From contig JBLNCP010000036.1 of NCBI GenBank assembly GCA_050260775.1, forward strand, positions 62,001 to 126,000: DNA of 64,000 nt, written 5' to 3'. The notes under the pieces were generated by a model. That model did no database searches. It was given only the letters and a program-made list of their open reading frames with translations, and had not been told where the DNA came from. The translations under genes and the position numbers were made by a program. Shown here piece by piece: positions 33,287 through 42,034 of the stretch (within the stretch, counting starts at the first letter, position 1; every line of letters begins with the position of its first letter). This DNA is from CALABS01 sp050260775. GTDB taxonomy: Bacteria > Pseudomonadota > Alphaproteobacteria > Rhodospirillales > Magnetospirillaceae.

Positions 33287-33501
33287 GGCTCTCCCCCAGC
33301 CGGTTCCCAGATCCTGGCAATGGCGATAGCCTAGCCTAAGGGCGTCGAACGCGGAAGGCGCTAAACGGCTGAGTTACCCCTTTGTGAAACCGACTCTTTT
33401 CCGCCGCCGGCCGTGTTGTGCGGGCAGGCGGAATGTGGCACGGTCGCAGGAGGGCCAGGGGGCAGGTCCACCGCTCGCACTATGGATTGCAGAGGTGAGG
33501 G

Positions 33502-34788
33502 ATGAGGGAGGCCGATCGGGTGAGCAATCTTGATCTCGAAGTGACCAACAAGCTGCGGCGCACCCTGGCGCTGGTCCTGGCCGGCGGCCGCGGCTCGCGG
33601 CTCAAGCAGCTCACCGACTGGCATGCCAAGCCGGGCGTGCCCTTCGCCGGCAAGTTCCGCATCGTCGATTTCACCCTGTCGAACTGCATCAATTCCGGCA
33701 TCCGCCGCGTCGGTGTGCTGACGCAGTACAAGGCGCACTCCCTGATCCAGCACATCCAGCGCGGCTGGGGCTTCCTCAGGGGCGAGTTCAACGAGTTCAT
33801 CGAGCTGCTGCCGGCGCAGCAGCGCACCGAGAACGAGAACTGGTACAAGGGCACCGCCGACGCGGTGTTCCAGAACCTCGACATCATCCGCCAGCACAAC
33901 CCCGAATACGTCCTCGTCCTGGCCGGCGACCACGTCTACAAGATGGACTACGGCAAGATGCTGGCCCAGCACATCGCCGAGGGCGCCGACGTCACCGTCG
34001 CCTGCCTGGAAGTGCCCCTCGAGGATGCTAAGGGCTTCGGGGTGATGGCGGTCGACGAGCGCGACAACATCGTTCGCTTCGACGAAAAGCCCGACAACCC
34101 GCAGCCAATCCCGGGCCGCCCCGACGTGGCGCTGGCCAGCATGGGCATCTACATCTTCAACGCCCAGTTCCTGTACGAGCGCCTCACCCACGACGCCACC
34201 CTGACCGAGACCGACCACGATTTCGGCAAGGACGTGATCCCGGCCCTGGTCGGCACCCGCAAGCTGGTGGCGCACCGCTTCCAGCAATCCTGCGTCATGC
34301 ACGAGGGCGCCAAGGAGCATTACTGGCGCGACGTCGGCACGCTCGACGCCTACTGGGAAGCCAATATCGACCTCACCACCGTCACCCCGGCGCTGAACCT
34401 TTACGACACCAACTGGCCGATCTGGACCTACCAGGCCCAGCTGCCGCCCGCCAAGTTCGTCTTCGATTCCGAGAACCGGCGCGGCATGGCGGTGGATTCC
34501 ATGGTGTCCGGCGGCTGCATCATCTCGGGCGCGGTGGTGCGCCGCTCGTTGCTGTTCTCCAACGTCCGGGTCAATTCCTATTGCCTGGTCGAGGATTCGG
34601 TTGTGCTGCCCGATTGCGACATCGGCCGCCACGCCCGCCTGATGAAGTGCATCGTCGACCAGGGCTGCGTCATTCCCCCCGGCCTGGTGGTCGGCGAGGA
34701 CCCGGACCTGGACGCCAGCCGCTTCTACCGCACCGACAAGGGCATCACCCTGGTGACGGCGGACATGCTGAAGAAACTGGAGGGGTAG
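33502..34788 (+). CDS. glgC: Glucose-1-phosphate adenylyltransferase (ADP-glucose pyrophosphorylase)
   Basis: A 428-residue enzyme making ADP-glucose from glucose-1-phosphate and ATP, the committed step of glycogen synthesis. Motifs: LVLAGGRGSRLKQLT with KPGVPFAGKFRIVDF (ATP site and allosteric region), WYKGTADAV, LAGDHVYKMDY with the catalytic Asp, and FDEKP. The C-terminal half has the left-handed beta-helix repeats (SGGCIISGAVV, NSYCLVEDSVVLPDCDIG). ATG 33502 has GAGGTGAGGG upstream. glgB and glgP are not in the window. Confidence 0.97.
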   Translation: MREADRVSNLDLEVTNKLRRTLALVLAGGRGSRLKQLTDWHAKPGVPFAGKFRIVDFTLSNCINSGIRRVGVLTQYKAHSLIQHIQRGWGFLRGEFNEFIELLPAQQRTENENWYKGTADAVFQNLDIIRQHNPEYVLVLAGDHVYKMDYGKMLAQHIAEGADVTVACLEVPLEDAKGFGVMAVDERDNIVRFDEKPDNPQPIPGRPDVALASMGIYIFNAQFLYERLTHDATLTETDHDFGKDVIPALVGTRKLVAHRFQQSCVMHEGAKEHYWRDVGTLDAYWEANIDLTTVTPALNLYDTNWPIWTYQAQLPPAKFVFDSENRRGMAVDSMVSGGCIISGAVVRRSLLFSNVRVNSYCLVEDSVVLPDCDIGRHARLMKCIVDQGCVIPPGLVVGEDPDLDASRFYRTDKGITLVTADMLKKLEG

Positions 34789-34793
34789 TTCGG

Positions 34794-34937
34794 CTGTCAT
34801 CCCGAGGAGTGCCGCGACGAGGGACCTCGTCCGCAAGAAACGCACGAGGTCCTTCGGGGGATGACAGCGCATTGTCATCCCGAGGAGCGCCGGCGACGAG
34901 GGACCTCGTCCGCTCGTCCGCCTTCGGGGGATCACAG
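34794..34937. repeat. Two tandem REP-like palindromic repeats (family A)
   Basis: Two similar units, 34794-34867 and 34873-34937, each begin TGTCATCCCGAGGA and end TTCGGGGGAT(G/C)ACAG, with an internal ACCTCGT/ACGAGGT stem. They fill the space between convergent glgC and mltG. Relatives are at 48414-48492, 58300-58406 and 62262-62341. They could serve as transcription stops for the flanking genes. Confidence 0.75.
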
Positions 34938-34942
34938 CCCCC

Positions 34943-35968
34943 TCAGCGCCCCTTCTTCACCGCCTTCTTGACCGGCGCGGGCTCCGGGGCCGGTTCAGGT
35001 TCGCCGCGGCGCTGGCGCTCGACCTTGCGCCAGTTGGCGACGTTGCGGTTGTGGTCGTCGAGCGAGCGGGCGAACACGTGGCCGCCCGAGCCGTCGGCGA
35101 CGAAGTAGAGGGCATCGCTGTCGGCCGGATGCAACACCGCCTCCAGGCTGGCCCGTCCCGGGTTGGCGATGGGGGTCGGCGGCAGGCCGTCGATGACGTA
35201 GGTATTCCAGCGATGCGGGTTGGCGAGGTCGGCCCGGCTCAAGGGCCGGTCGAGGACGCCCAGCCCGTCGGACAGGCCGTAGATCACCGTCGGATCGGAT
35301 TGCAGCTTCATGCCGAGGCTGAGGCGGTTCAGGAACACCGCCGCGACCTGCGGGCGCTCGGCGGTCAGGGCGGTCTCGCGCTCGACGATGGAGGCCAGCA
35401 CCAGCGCCTCCTGCTTGGTCTTGAGCGGCAAACCCTGGGCACGGCTGGCCCACAAGCCGTCCAGCGCCTGGGTCATGGACTTCTGCATGCGGGCGATGAC
35501 CTCGTCGCGGGCGTCGTCACGCGACAGGTGCCAGGTCTCGGGCAGCAGGCTGCCCTCGGCCGGCTTGGTCCCCACGTCGCCGGCGAGATAATCGGCCTCG
35601 CGCACCAGATCGAGCACTTGCTTCACGGTCAGGCCCTCGGCCACGGTCAGCTTGTGGACGACGGTGCGCCCCTCGGCCATCAGGCGCATAGCCTCCTCGG
35701 GACTGACGTGCGCGGGAAAGGCGTACTCGCCGGCCTTCAGCGTCACCCGGCGCAGCTTGGCGCCGATGGTCAACACCAGGCCGCTGTCGACCACCCCGGC
35801 CTTTTCCAGCAGGGCTCCGACCGCCTGGGTTCCCGCCCCCTTCGGCACAACCACGGTGGTCGGCTCCGGCAGCGGTCCGGGGCCGGTGAAACGGCGATGG
35901 CCGTCGATCGCCAGCCCGGCCACAGCCAGGGCGACGACAAGAACGATGAGGAGAATGGCTTTCTTCAT
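34943..35968 (-). CDS. mltG: Endolytic murein transglycosylase
   Basis: A 341-residue YceG-family protein that cleaves nascent peptidoglycan strands at the inner membrane. One N-terminal anchor helix (KKAILLIVLVVALAVAGLAI), a LysM-like region, then the catalytic block LASIVERETAL with the essential Glu, LQSDPTVIYGL, RWNTYVIDGLPPTPIANPG and YFVADGSGGHVFA. The ATG at 35968 is chosen because the open frame upstream is only translated repeat (element at 35973-36049). It closes the fabD-fabG-acpP-fabF-mltG series, an order common in proteobacteria. Confidence 0.95.
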   Translation of the reverse strand: MKKAILLIVLVVALAVAGLAIDGHRRFTGPGPLPEPTTVVVPKGAGTQAVGALLEKAGVVDSGLVLTIGAKLRRVTLKAGEYAFPAHVSPEEAMRLMAEGRTVVHKLTVAEGLTVKQVLDLVREADYLAGDVGTKPAEGSLLPETWHLSRDDARDEVIARMQKSMTQALDGLWASRAQGLPLKTKQEALVLASIVERETALTAERPQVAAVFLNRLSLGMKLQSDPTVIYGLSDGLGVLDRPLSRADLANPHRWNTYVIDGLPPTPIANPGRASLEAVLHPADSDALYFVADGSGGHVFARSLDDHNRNVANWRKVERQRRGEPEPAPEPAPVKKAVKKGR

Positions 35969-35972
35969 TCGC

Positions 35973-36049
35973 ACCCCCGTCATGCCTGCGAAAGCGGGCA
36001 TCCATGGTGCCGCCGGCACTGGCCCCCCGCTTTCGCGGGGGTGACGGTG
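35973..36049. repeat. Palindromic repeat (family B) between mltG and fabF
   Basis: A double-hairpin unit: CCGTCATGCCTGCGAAAGCG... on the left and GCTTTCGCGGGGGTGACGG on the right, with a central TGCCGCCGGCA palindrome. It is the same family as 45243-45339 and 45671-45739. It sits in a co-directional operon spacer. Confidence 0.7.
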
Positions 36050-36059
36050 CAGGATGGGA

Positions 36060-37316
36060 TTACGGCGCGCCGGTGAAGATCAGCGAGGCGTTGGTGCCGC
36101 CAAAGCCGAACGAGTTCGACATGGCGAACGTGATCGGACGCTTCTTGGCCACCTTGGCGACCAGGTCGATGTCGCAGCCCTCGTCCGGGTTCTCCAGGTT
36201 GAGGGTCGGCGGAGCCAACTGGTCGCGGATGGCCAGCAGCGAATAGATCCCTTCGACCGCGCCGGCGGCCCCCAGCAGGTGGCCGATCGCCGACTTGGTC
36301 GAGCTCATCGACAGCTTGTAGGAGTGATCGCCGAACAGCCGCTTGACCGCGGTCAGCTCGATCAGGTCGCCCATGGTGGCGGTGCCGTGGGCGTTGACGT
36401 AGTCGATATCCTCGGGCTTGAGGCCGGCGCGGTTGAGCGCCGCCTTCATGGCGCGGAAGGCGCCGTTGCCGTCCTCGGCCGGAGCGGTGATGTGATAGGC
36501 GTCGCCCGACATGCCGTAGCCGATCACTTCGCCATAGATCTTGGCGCCGCGGGCCTTGGCGTGCTCGAGTTCCTCGAGCACGACGACGCCGGCACCCTCA
36601 CCCATGACGAAGCCATCACGGTCACGGTCCCACGGGCGCGAGGCCTCGGTCGGACGGTCGTTGTAGCTGGTGCACAGGGCCTTGGCGGCGGCAAAGCCGG
36701 CGATGCCCAGGCGGCACACCGCGGCCTCGGCACCACCGGCCACCATCACGTCGGCATCGCCGAACATGATCAGCCGGGCGGCATCGCCGATGGCATGGGC
36801 GCCGGTGGCGCAGGCGGTCACCACCGCGTGATTGGGGCCCTTGAAGCCGTATTTGATCGAGACGTGGCCGGAGACCAGGTTAATCAGCGCGGCGGGAATG
36901 AAGAACGGGCTGATGCGACGGGGGCCGGATTCCTTCAGGGTGATCGACCCGTCATGGATGTTGGGCAGACCGCCGATACCGGAACCGATCATCACGCCGG
37001 TGCGCTCGCGCGCGTCCTCGTCCTCGGGCATCCAGCCGGAATCTTCCACCGCCTCCATGGCCGCGGCCATGCCGAAGACGATGAAATCGTCCATGCGGCG
37101 ACGATCCTTGGCCGGTGCGACCTTGTCGGCGTCGAACTCGCCCTCGCCGGTGCCACGGGGCACCACGCCGGCGATCTTGGCCGCCAGATCGGAGACGTCG
37201 AAATGATCGATGACCCGAATGCCGGATTGCGAAGCGGTGAGGCGCTGCCAGTTGGTGTTGACCCCACAGCCCAACGGCGTGACCAGGCCCATGCCGGTAA
37301 CGACGACACGTCTCAT
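36060..37316 (-). CDS. fabF: 3-oxoacyl-[acyl-carrier-protein] synthase II
   Basis: A 418-residue condensing enzyme elongating fatty acids with malonyl-ACP. The start MRRVVVTGMGLVTPLGCGV is standard; the active-site Cys is in VTACATGAHAIGDA, and the two His in NAHGTATMGD and KSAIGHLLGAAG complete the Cys-His-His triad. The C terminus MSNSFGFGGTNASLIF is typical. It lies 70 bases after acpP, with a long hairpin between. Confidence 0.97.
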   Translation of the reverse strand: MRRVVVTGMGLVTPLGCGVNTNWQRLTASQSGIRVIDHFDVSDLAAKIAGVVPRGTGEGEFDADKVAPAKDRRRMDDFIVFGMAAAMEAVEDSGWMPEDEDARERTGVMIGSGIGGLPNIHDGSITLKESGPRRISPFFIPAALINLVSGHVSIKYGFKGPNHAVVTACATGAHAIGDAARLIMFGDADVMVAGGAEAAVCRLGIAGFAAAKALCTSYNDRPTEASRPWDRDRDGFVMGEGAGVVVLEELEHAKARGAKIYGEVIGYGMSGDAYHITAPAEDGNGAFRAMKAALNRAGLKPEDIDYVNAHGTATMGDLIELTAVKRLFGDHSYKLSMSSTKSAIGHLLGAAGAVEGIYSLLAIRDQLAPPTLNLENPDEGCDIDLVAKVAKKRPITFAMSNSFGFGGTNASLIFTGAP

Positions 37317-37347
37317 CGGAATTGTTCCGTTCCTGTACCCAGAATAA

Positions 37348-37377
37348 GGGCGCCGCCCCCGTTCGGGAACGACGCCC
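37348..37377 (-). terminator. Hairpin between acpP and fabF (partial terminator/attenuator)
   Basis: On the minus strand GGGCGTCGTTCCCG pairs along its length (three G-U pairs) with CGGGGGCGGCGCCC, followed by TTATTCT. It lies 10 bases after the acpP stop and 32 before fabF. Partial termination here would give the excess of acpP mRNA over fabF that cells need; this is an inference. Confidence 0.5.
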
Positions 37378-37386
37378 CGCGCAGCA

Positions 37387-37620
37387 TTAGCTGTTCTTCG
37401 AGATGAACTCGATGGCGTCCTTGACGGTGAGGATCTTCTCGGCCGCGTCATCGGGGATCTCGCAGCCGAACTCTTCCTCGAAAGCCATCACCAGCTCGAC
37501 GGTGTCGAGGCTGTCGGCGCCCAGGTCGTCGATGAAGCTTGCGTTCTCGGTCACCTTGGACTCTTCCACGCCCAGGTGCTCGACGACAATCTTCTTAACC
37601 CGCTCGGCGACGTCGCTCAT
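37387..37620 (-). CDS. acpP: Acyl carrier protein
   Basis: A 77-residue acidic protein with the phosphopantetheine-attachment Ser in LGADSLDTVELVMAFEEEFG, the standard ACP sequence. It carries growing acyl chains for all Fab enzymes. The ATG at 37620 follows GAGGGATAG. It stands between fabG (151 bases upstream) and fabF. Confidence 0.98.
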   Translation of the reverse strand: MSDVAERVKKIVVEHLGVEESKVTENASFIDDLGADSLDTVELVMAFEEEFGCEIPDDAAEKILTVKDAIEFISKNS

Positions 37621-37771
37621 TTTCTATCCCTCGAAAGTCTAAGAATTTTCGGTTTCGGCCCTGGGCGGCGCAGCCCCCCGTCCGGCGGAAAGTGGCCCGT
37701 TCCTAACACACTTTTCGCGCCTTGACCAGCACGGCAATACCAAGTGTTGAGGTCCGTTCGGGGCCTCGCCC

Positions 37772-38509
37772 TCAGGGCATCGCCATGCCGCCGTTGACAT
37801 GCAGAGTCTGGCCGGTGACGTAGGCGCCGCCGTCGCTCGCCAGATAGAGCACCGCCGCGGCGATGTCCTCGGGCGTGCCCATGCGGCCCTGGGGAATGGC
37901 GCCCATGACGCGGGCCTTCTGGTCGTCGTTCAGCTCGTCGGTCATGGGGGTGGCGATGAAGCCCGGGGCGACGCAGTTGACGGTGACGCCGCGGCTGGCG
38001 ACCTCCTGGGCCAGCGCCTTCGACATGCCGATCATGCCGGCCTTGGAGGCGCAATAATTGACCTGGCCGGGATTGCCGGTGACGCCGACGATGGAGGTGA
38101 TGTTGACGATGCGCCCGGCGCGCCGCTTCATCATGCCCTTGACCGCGGCGCGGCACAGGCGGAAGGCGGCGGTCAGGTTGATGTTGAGGACGGTGTCCCA
38201 ATCCTCGTCCTTCATGCGCAGCACCAGGGTGTCCCGCGTCAGGCCGGCATTGTTGACCAGGATGTCGAGCGAGCCCATGGCGGCCTCGGCGTCCTTGGCC
38301 AGCTGCTCAACCTCCTCGGCCTTGCCGAGGTTGGCGGTGAGCACATGCACGCGCTCCTTCAGCTCGCCGGCAAGGACGTCGAGCGCCTCGCGGCGGGTAC
38401 CGTGGATGGCAACGGTGGCGCCGGCCGCGTGCAGGGCCTTGGCGATGGCGCCGCCGATGCCGCCCGAGGCTCCGGTCACCAGCGCGGTCTTGCCGGTCAG
38501 ATCGAACAT
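37772..38509 (-). CDS. fabG: 3-oxoacyl-[acyl-carrier-protein] reductase
   Basis: A 245-residue short-chain dehydrogenase with NADPH motif TGASGGIGGAIAKAL, NNAG, catalytic Ser in ITSIVGVTGNPGQ, Tyr/Lys in NYCASKAG, and the FabG-specific ending TLHVNGGMAMP. The ATG at 38509 follows a GGGGGATTTTCC stretch. Position between fabD and acpP identifies it as the housekeeping FabG. Confidence 0.96.
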   Translation of the reverse strand: MFDLTGKTALVTGASGGIGGAIAKALHAAGATVAIHGTRREALDVLAGELKERVHVLTANLGKAEEVEQLAKDAEAAMGSLDILVNNAGLTRDTLVLRMKDEDWDTVLNINLTAAFRLCRAAVKGMMKRRAGRIVNITSIVGVTGNPGQVNYCASKAGMIGMSKALAQEVASRGVTVNCVAPGFIATPMTDELNDDQKARVMGAIPQGRMGTPEDIAAAVLYLASDGGAYVTGQTLHVNGGMAMP

Positions 38510-38591
38510 GGAAAATCCCCCAATAATAGAGTGTGCGGTCGCTTCGCCATGCCCGGGGGCCACGCCCGGGCCTGACGGATTGCGGCAAGGG

Positions 38592-39533
38592 TTAAAGGCT
38601 GTTGAGGAACGCCTCGATGTCGGCCGGCGTGCCGATGGAGGTGCCGGCAATCTCCTTGTCGATGCGCTTGGCCAGGCCGCCCAGCACCTTGCCGGCACCC
38701 AGCTCGACCAGGGTGGTGACGCCCTGCTCCTTCATATAAAGGACGCCCTCGCGCCAGCGCACGGTTCCCGTCACCTGCCTGACCAGCAGGTCGCGGATCT
38801 CGGCGGGGTCGCTCACCTTCGCGGCGATGACATTGGCGACCAGCGGCAGACGCGGCGCATTCATCGCCACGCCGGCCAGCGCCTCGGCCATGGCGTCGGC
38901 GGCCGGCTGCATCAGGGCGCAATGAAAGGGGGCGGACACCGGCAGCATCACGGCCCGCTTGATGCCCTTGTCGGCGGCGATCTTCATGGCGCGCTCGACG
39001 GCGCTCTTATGGCCCGACACCACCACCTGCCCCGGCGCGTTGTCGTTGGCGGCCTCGCACACCTCGCCCTGGGCGGCCTCGGCGGCGATGGCCTTGGCCT
39101 GCTCGTACTCGGCGCCCAGCAGCGCAGCCATGGCGCCGACGCCCACCGGCACCGCCTTCTGCATGGCCCGGCCGCGGATCTTCAGCAGCCGCGCCGTGTC
39201 GGCCAGCGAGAAGGTGCCGGCGGCGGCCAGCGCCGAGTATTCACCCAGCGAGTGGCCGGCCACGAACGAGGCCGCCTCGGCGAGGTCGAGCTTGCCTTCG
39301 GCCTCCAGCACGCGCACCACCGCCATCGACACCGCCATCAGGGCCGGCTGGGCGTTCTCGGTCAGCGTCAGCTCGTCCTCGGGGCCTTCGAACATCAGCG
39401 TGGTCAGCTTCTGCTTCAGCGCCTCATCGACTTCCTCGAACACGGCGCGGGCGGCCGGGAAAGCCTCGGCCAATTCGCGGCCCATGCCGACGGCCTGCGA
39501 CCCCTGGCCCGGAAAGACGAAAGCACGCGACAT
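38592..39533 (-). CDS. fabD: Malonyl-CoA:ACP transacylase
   Basis: A 313-residue acyltransferase loading malonyl groups on ACP. The start MSRAFVFPGQGSQAVGMG is classic; the nucleophile Ser is in GHSLGEYSALAAAG and the catalytic His in SAPFHCALMQPA. First gene of the fab series, with an 82-base spacer before fabG; divergent from the rpsF operon across 228 bases. Confidence 0.97.
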   Translation of the reverse strand: MSRAFVFPGQGSQAVGMGRELAEAFPAARAVFEEVDEALKQKLTTLMFEGPEDELTLTENAQPALMAVSMAVVRVLEAEGKLDLAEAASFVAGHSLGEYSALAAAGTFSLADTARLLKIRGRAMQKAVPVGVGAMAALLGAEYEQAKAIAAEAAQGEVCEAANDNAPGQVVVSGHKSAVERAMKIAADKGIKRAVMLPVSAPFHCALMQPAADAMAEALAGVAMNAPRLPLVANVIAAKVSDPAEIRDLLVRQVTGTVRWREGVLYMKEQGVTTLVELGAGKVLGGLAKRIDKEIAGTSIGTPADIEAFLNSL

Positions 39534-39635
39534 CGGCGGACCCCCTGCGAAAGACCTGTTGCGAAAAATTTGGCGAGAAGGAACAGAGCGGGCGGGGTCC
39601 TGTCAAGCGCCAATGCCCCCGAAGCCAGCACGAGC

Positions 39636-39663
39636 TTGCATCGGCGGGTGTTTCGTGTATAGT
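39636..39663 (+). promoter_or_regulatory. Sigma-70 type promoter of the rpsF operon
   Basis: TTGCAT (39636-39641) and TATAGT (39658-39663) are separated by 16 bases and lie about 100 bases before the rpsF ATG, the best promoter match in the window. It would leave a leader of about 90 nucleotides containing the hairpins at 39696-39733. Confidence 0.65.
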
Positions 39664-39695
39664 CCCGCGCTTCCAAACCCTTGCCGGTGTCGCGA

Positions 39696-39733
39696 GGCAT
39701 TCGGCTATGCCCTGTTTCCGTGGTGGGAACGGG
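39696..39733 (+). promoter_or_regulatory. Structured rpsF leader, candidate S6:S18 autoregulatory element
   Basis: Two consecutive hairpins lie in the leader: GGCAT-TCGGCT-ATGCC (39696-39711) and CCTGTTTCC-GTGGT-GGGAACGGG (39711-39733, two G-U pairs), the second presenting CCG at its apex. The S6:S18 complex is known to bind a leader hairpin with a CCG motif before rpsF in many bacteria. The match is by eye only. Confidence 0.4.
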
Positions 39734-39761
39734 GAAGAGAAAAGCCAGAAGGGGTCATTGT

Positions 39762-40181
39762 ATGGCTTTGTATGAATGCGTGATTCTCGCGCGCCAGGAA
39801 GTTTCCGCCCCGCAGGTGGAGACCCTGGTCGACGAGATGGCCAATGTCATCACCCAGGGCGGCGGCTCGGTCTCCAAGAAGGAGTACTGGGGCCTGCGCA
39901 ACCTGGCCTACCGGATGAAGAAGAACCGGAAGGCCCACTACGTCCTGTTGAACATCGACTCGGCTTCCGCTCCCGTGAAGGAGATGGAGCGCCAGTTGGG
40001 CCTGAACGAGGACATCATCCGCGTCCTGACCATCCGCGTCGAGGAACTGGAAGAGGGCCCGTCGGCCATGATGCAAGCCAAGTCCAGCCGTGAGGATCGT
40101 CCCCGTCGCGAAGGCGGCCGTGAAGGCTTCCGCGAAGGTGGCCGCGACGATCGTCCGCGCCGTTCCGAGGGAGGTGAGTGA
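39762..40181 (+). CDS. rpsF: 30S ribosomal protein S6
   Basis: A 139-residue S6 protein: MALYECVILARQEVSAPQVE start, GLRNLAYRMKKNRKAHYVLLN, then a C-terminal tail rich in Arg, Glu and Gly (REDRPRREGGREGFREGG) longer than in E. coli, as usual in alphaproteobacteria. S6 pairs with S18 on the 30S platform. The ATG at 39762 has AAGGGG upstream; its TGA overlaps the rpsR ATG by one base. Confidence 0.97.
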   Translation: MALYECVILARQEVSAPQVETLVDEMANVITQGGGSVSKKEYWGLRNLAYRMKKNRKAHYVLLNIDSASAPVKEMERQLGLNEDIIRVLTIRVEELEEGPSAMMQAKSSREDRPRREGGREGFREGGRDDRPRRSEGGE

Positions 40182-40456
40182 TGACCGACGGCAAGACCAA
40201 CGAGCGTCCCCGCGCCGCCGCCGGTGCGGCCCCGCGCCGTCCGTTCTTCCGGCGTCGCAAGACCTGCCCGTTCTCCGGCGCCAACGCGCCGAAGATCGAC
40301 TACAAGGACATCAAGCTGCTCTCCCGCTTCATCTCGGAGCGCGGCAAGATCGTCCCGTCGCGCATCACCGCGGTGTCGGCCAAGAAGCAGCGTGAACTGG
40401 CCCAGGCCATCAAGCGCGCCCGCTTCCTGGGCCTGCTGCCGTACGTGGTGAAGTAA
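40181..40456 (+). CDS. rpsR: 30S ribosomal protein S18
   Basis: A 91-residue basic protein with the S18 core: FFRRRKTCPFSGANAPKIDYKD, LLSRFISERGKIVPSRITAVSAKKQRELAQAIKRARFLGLLPYV. ATG 40181 overlaps the rpsF stop and has GAGGTGAG upstream. The single Cys in KTCPFS is typical of the variant that retains a Cys at this place. Confidence 0.97.
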   Translation: MTDGKTNERPRAAAGAAPRRPFFRRRKTCPFSGANAPKIDYKDIKLLSRFISERGKIVPSRITAVSAKKQRELAQAIKRARFLGLLPYVVK

Positions 40457-40475
40457 GGACGGCCCAAGGCATCCG

Positions 40476-41414
40476 GTGACCCGGTTCATCGCCCTTCCCC
40501 TGGCGGCAGGTCTGCTTTCGGCACTCCTGTTCCTGTCGGTGGCGAAGGGCATCGCCCTCGGGATCCTGCTGTCCTATGTCGCCCCCCTGCCGCTGTTCAT
40601 GGCGGGCCTGGGGCTGGGCATCGGACCGGCGGTGATCGCAGGGGCGGCCGGAGCGGGCGGCGTGGCGCTGGCGGCAGGCGGAGCTTCCGTCCTGCCCTAC
40701 GCCATCGCGGTGGCGCTCCCGGCGATGCTGGTCACCGAACGGGCCCTGCTGTGGCGCACCTTGCCCGATGGCAGCCAGGAATGGTTTCCCCCGGGTCTGG
40801 TGCTGGCGAGGCTGACCGCCGCCGGACTGGCGCTGATCCTGATCGGGACGGCGCTGGTATCCGACCACCCCGACGGGGTGCGCGGCTGGGTGGCCGAGCT
40901 CATCGGCCGCACGCTCGAGATGATGGCCCCCGAGGTCACGCCCGAGCGACGGCAGATGGCGGTCGAGTGGTGGACGCCGCTGTTTCCGGCCATGGTGCTC
41001 GCATCATGGCAGGTGATGGCGGTGGTCAACGCCACCGCGGCGCAGGCGCTGCTGGTCCGCATGGGCCATGCCCGCCGGCCAACGCCGGCCTACCGGGAGC
41101 TGTGGCTTCCCGACTGGCTGGGCGTGGTTCTGGCGGCAAGTGCGGCGACGGCGGTTCTGGCCCAGGGCGACCCGGGCTATGTGGCCGCCAACCTGACGGC
41201 GGTGGTGCTGGTCCCCTTCAGCCTGCTCGGGCTGGCCGGGGTGCACCGCTGGGCGGCAGGCAGGCCGCATGCGAGGCTGGCCCTCGCAGTGACGTACGGG
41301 TTGCTGGTCCTGGCCCAGGCATGGGCGGCGATGGCCGTCGCCGGGCTGGGGGTGGTGAGGTTCTGGTCGATGAGGTTCCGTCGCGGCCGAAGCGGCGGCG
41401 GTGAGGAGGAATAA
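40476..41414 (+). CDS. DUF2232 polytopic membrane protein
   Basis: A 312-residue membrane protein with about eight hydrophobic segments and a central amphipathic stretch (EMMAPEVTPERRQMAVEWW). It is the DUF2232 protein regularly found between rpsR and rplI in alphaproteobacteria. Function is unknown; a link to membrane biogenesis or ECF-like transport has been suggested by fold only. The start is GTG at 40476, 19 bases after rpsR; it ends 1 base before the rplI ATG. Confidence 0.8.
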   Translation: MTRFIALPLAAGLLSALLFLSVAKGIALGILLSYVAPLPLFMAGLGLGIGPAVIAGAAGAGGVALAAGGASVLPYAIAVALPAMLVTERALLWRTLPDGSQEWFPPGLVLARLTAAGLALILIGTALVSDHPDGVRGWVAELIGRTLEMMAPEVTPERRQMAVEWWTPLFPAMVLASWQVMAVVNATAAQALLVRMGHARRPTPAYRELWLPDWLGVVLAASAATAVLAQGDPGYVAANLTAVVLVPFSLLGLAGVHRWAAGRPHARLALAVTYGLLVLAQAWAAMAVAGLGVVRFWSMRFRRGRSGGGEEE

Positions 41415-41415
41415 A

Positions 41416-41961
41416 ATGGAAGTCATTCTGCTCGAGAGGATCGAGAAGCTCGGTCAGATGGGCGAAGTGGTCAAGGTCAAGCCTGGCTACGCCCGCAATT
41501 TCCTGTTGCCGCAGAAGAAGGCTCTGCGCGCCAACAAGGACAACCTGGCCTATTTCGAGAAGCAGCGCGTCCAGCTCGAGGCGCTCAACCTGAAGCGCCG
41601 TGAAGAGGCCCAGGCCGTCGCCGAGAAGATGGACGGCCTCAAGGTCCTGATGATCCGTCAGGCCGGCGAGGGTGGCCAGCTGTACGGTTCGGTGTCCGGC
41701 CGCGACTTGGCCGACGCCATCAAGGAGGCGGGCTTCACCGTCGAGCGGCGCCAGGTCAACCTGGACCAGCCGATCAAGACGCTGGGCAGCTACCCGATCC
41801 GCCTGACCCTGCATCCCGAGGTCGCGGTGACCGTCAACGTCACCATCGCCCGTTCGCAGGAAGAGGCGGAGCGCGCCGCCCAGGCCGCCGCGGCTCCGGC
41901 CGAGGTCGAGGCCGAGGCGACCGAAGCCGCTCCGGAAGCCGAAGAGGCGACCGAGGCGTAA
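41416..41961 (+). CDS. rplI: 50S ribosomal protein L9
   Basis: A 181-residue L9: N-terminal MEVILLERIEKLGQMGEVVKVKPGYARNFLLP, a long connecting helix, and C-terminal domain with GQLYGSVSGRDLADAI. An extra Ala/Glu-rich tail (about 30 residues, EAEATEAAPEAEEATEA) is typical of alphaproteobacteria. The ATG at 41416 follows GAGGAATAAA. A perfect 13-bp terminator hairpin follows. Confidence 0.97.
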   Translation: MEVILLERIEKLGQMGEVVKVKPGYARNFLLPQKKALRANKDNLAYFEKQRVQLEALNLKRREEAQAVAEKMDGLKVLMIRQAGEGGQLYGSVSGRDLADAIKEAGFTVERRQVNLDQPIKTLGSYPIRLTLHPEVAVTVNVTIARSQEEAERAAQAAAAPAEVEAEATEAAPEAEEATEA

Positions 41962-42034
41962 AGCCTTCTTACGATCCTCCTCTTTCGCCGCGGCCGGCTC
42001 GCGCCGGCCCGGCGTTCGGGACCGATTGATGCCC

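Noticed and set aside
34794..34937. Tandem repeats as a CRISPR array
   Set aside because: Only two units, each itself palindromic, with a 5-base gap and no spacers or cas genes.
35969..36019. N-terminal extension of mltG (MPAAPWMPAFAGMTGVR)
   Set aside because: It is translation of the family-B repeat; the normal anchor sequence starts at the ATG at 35968.
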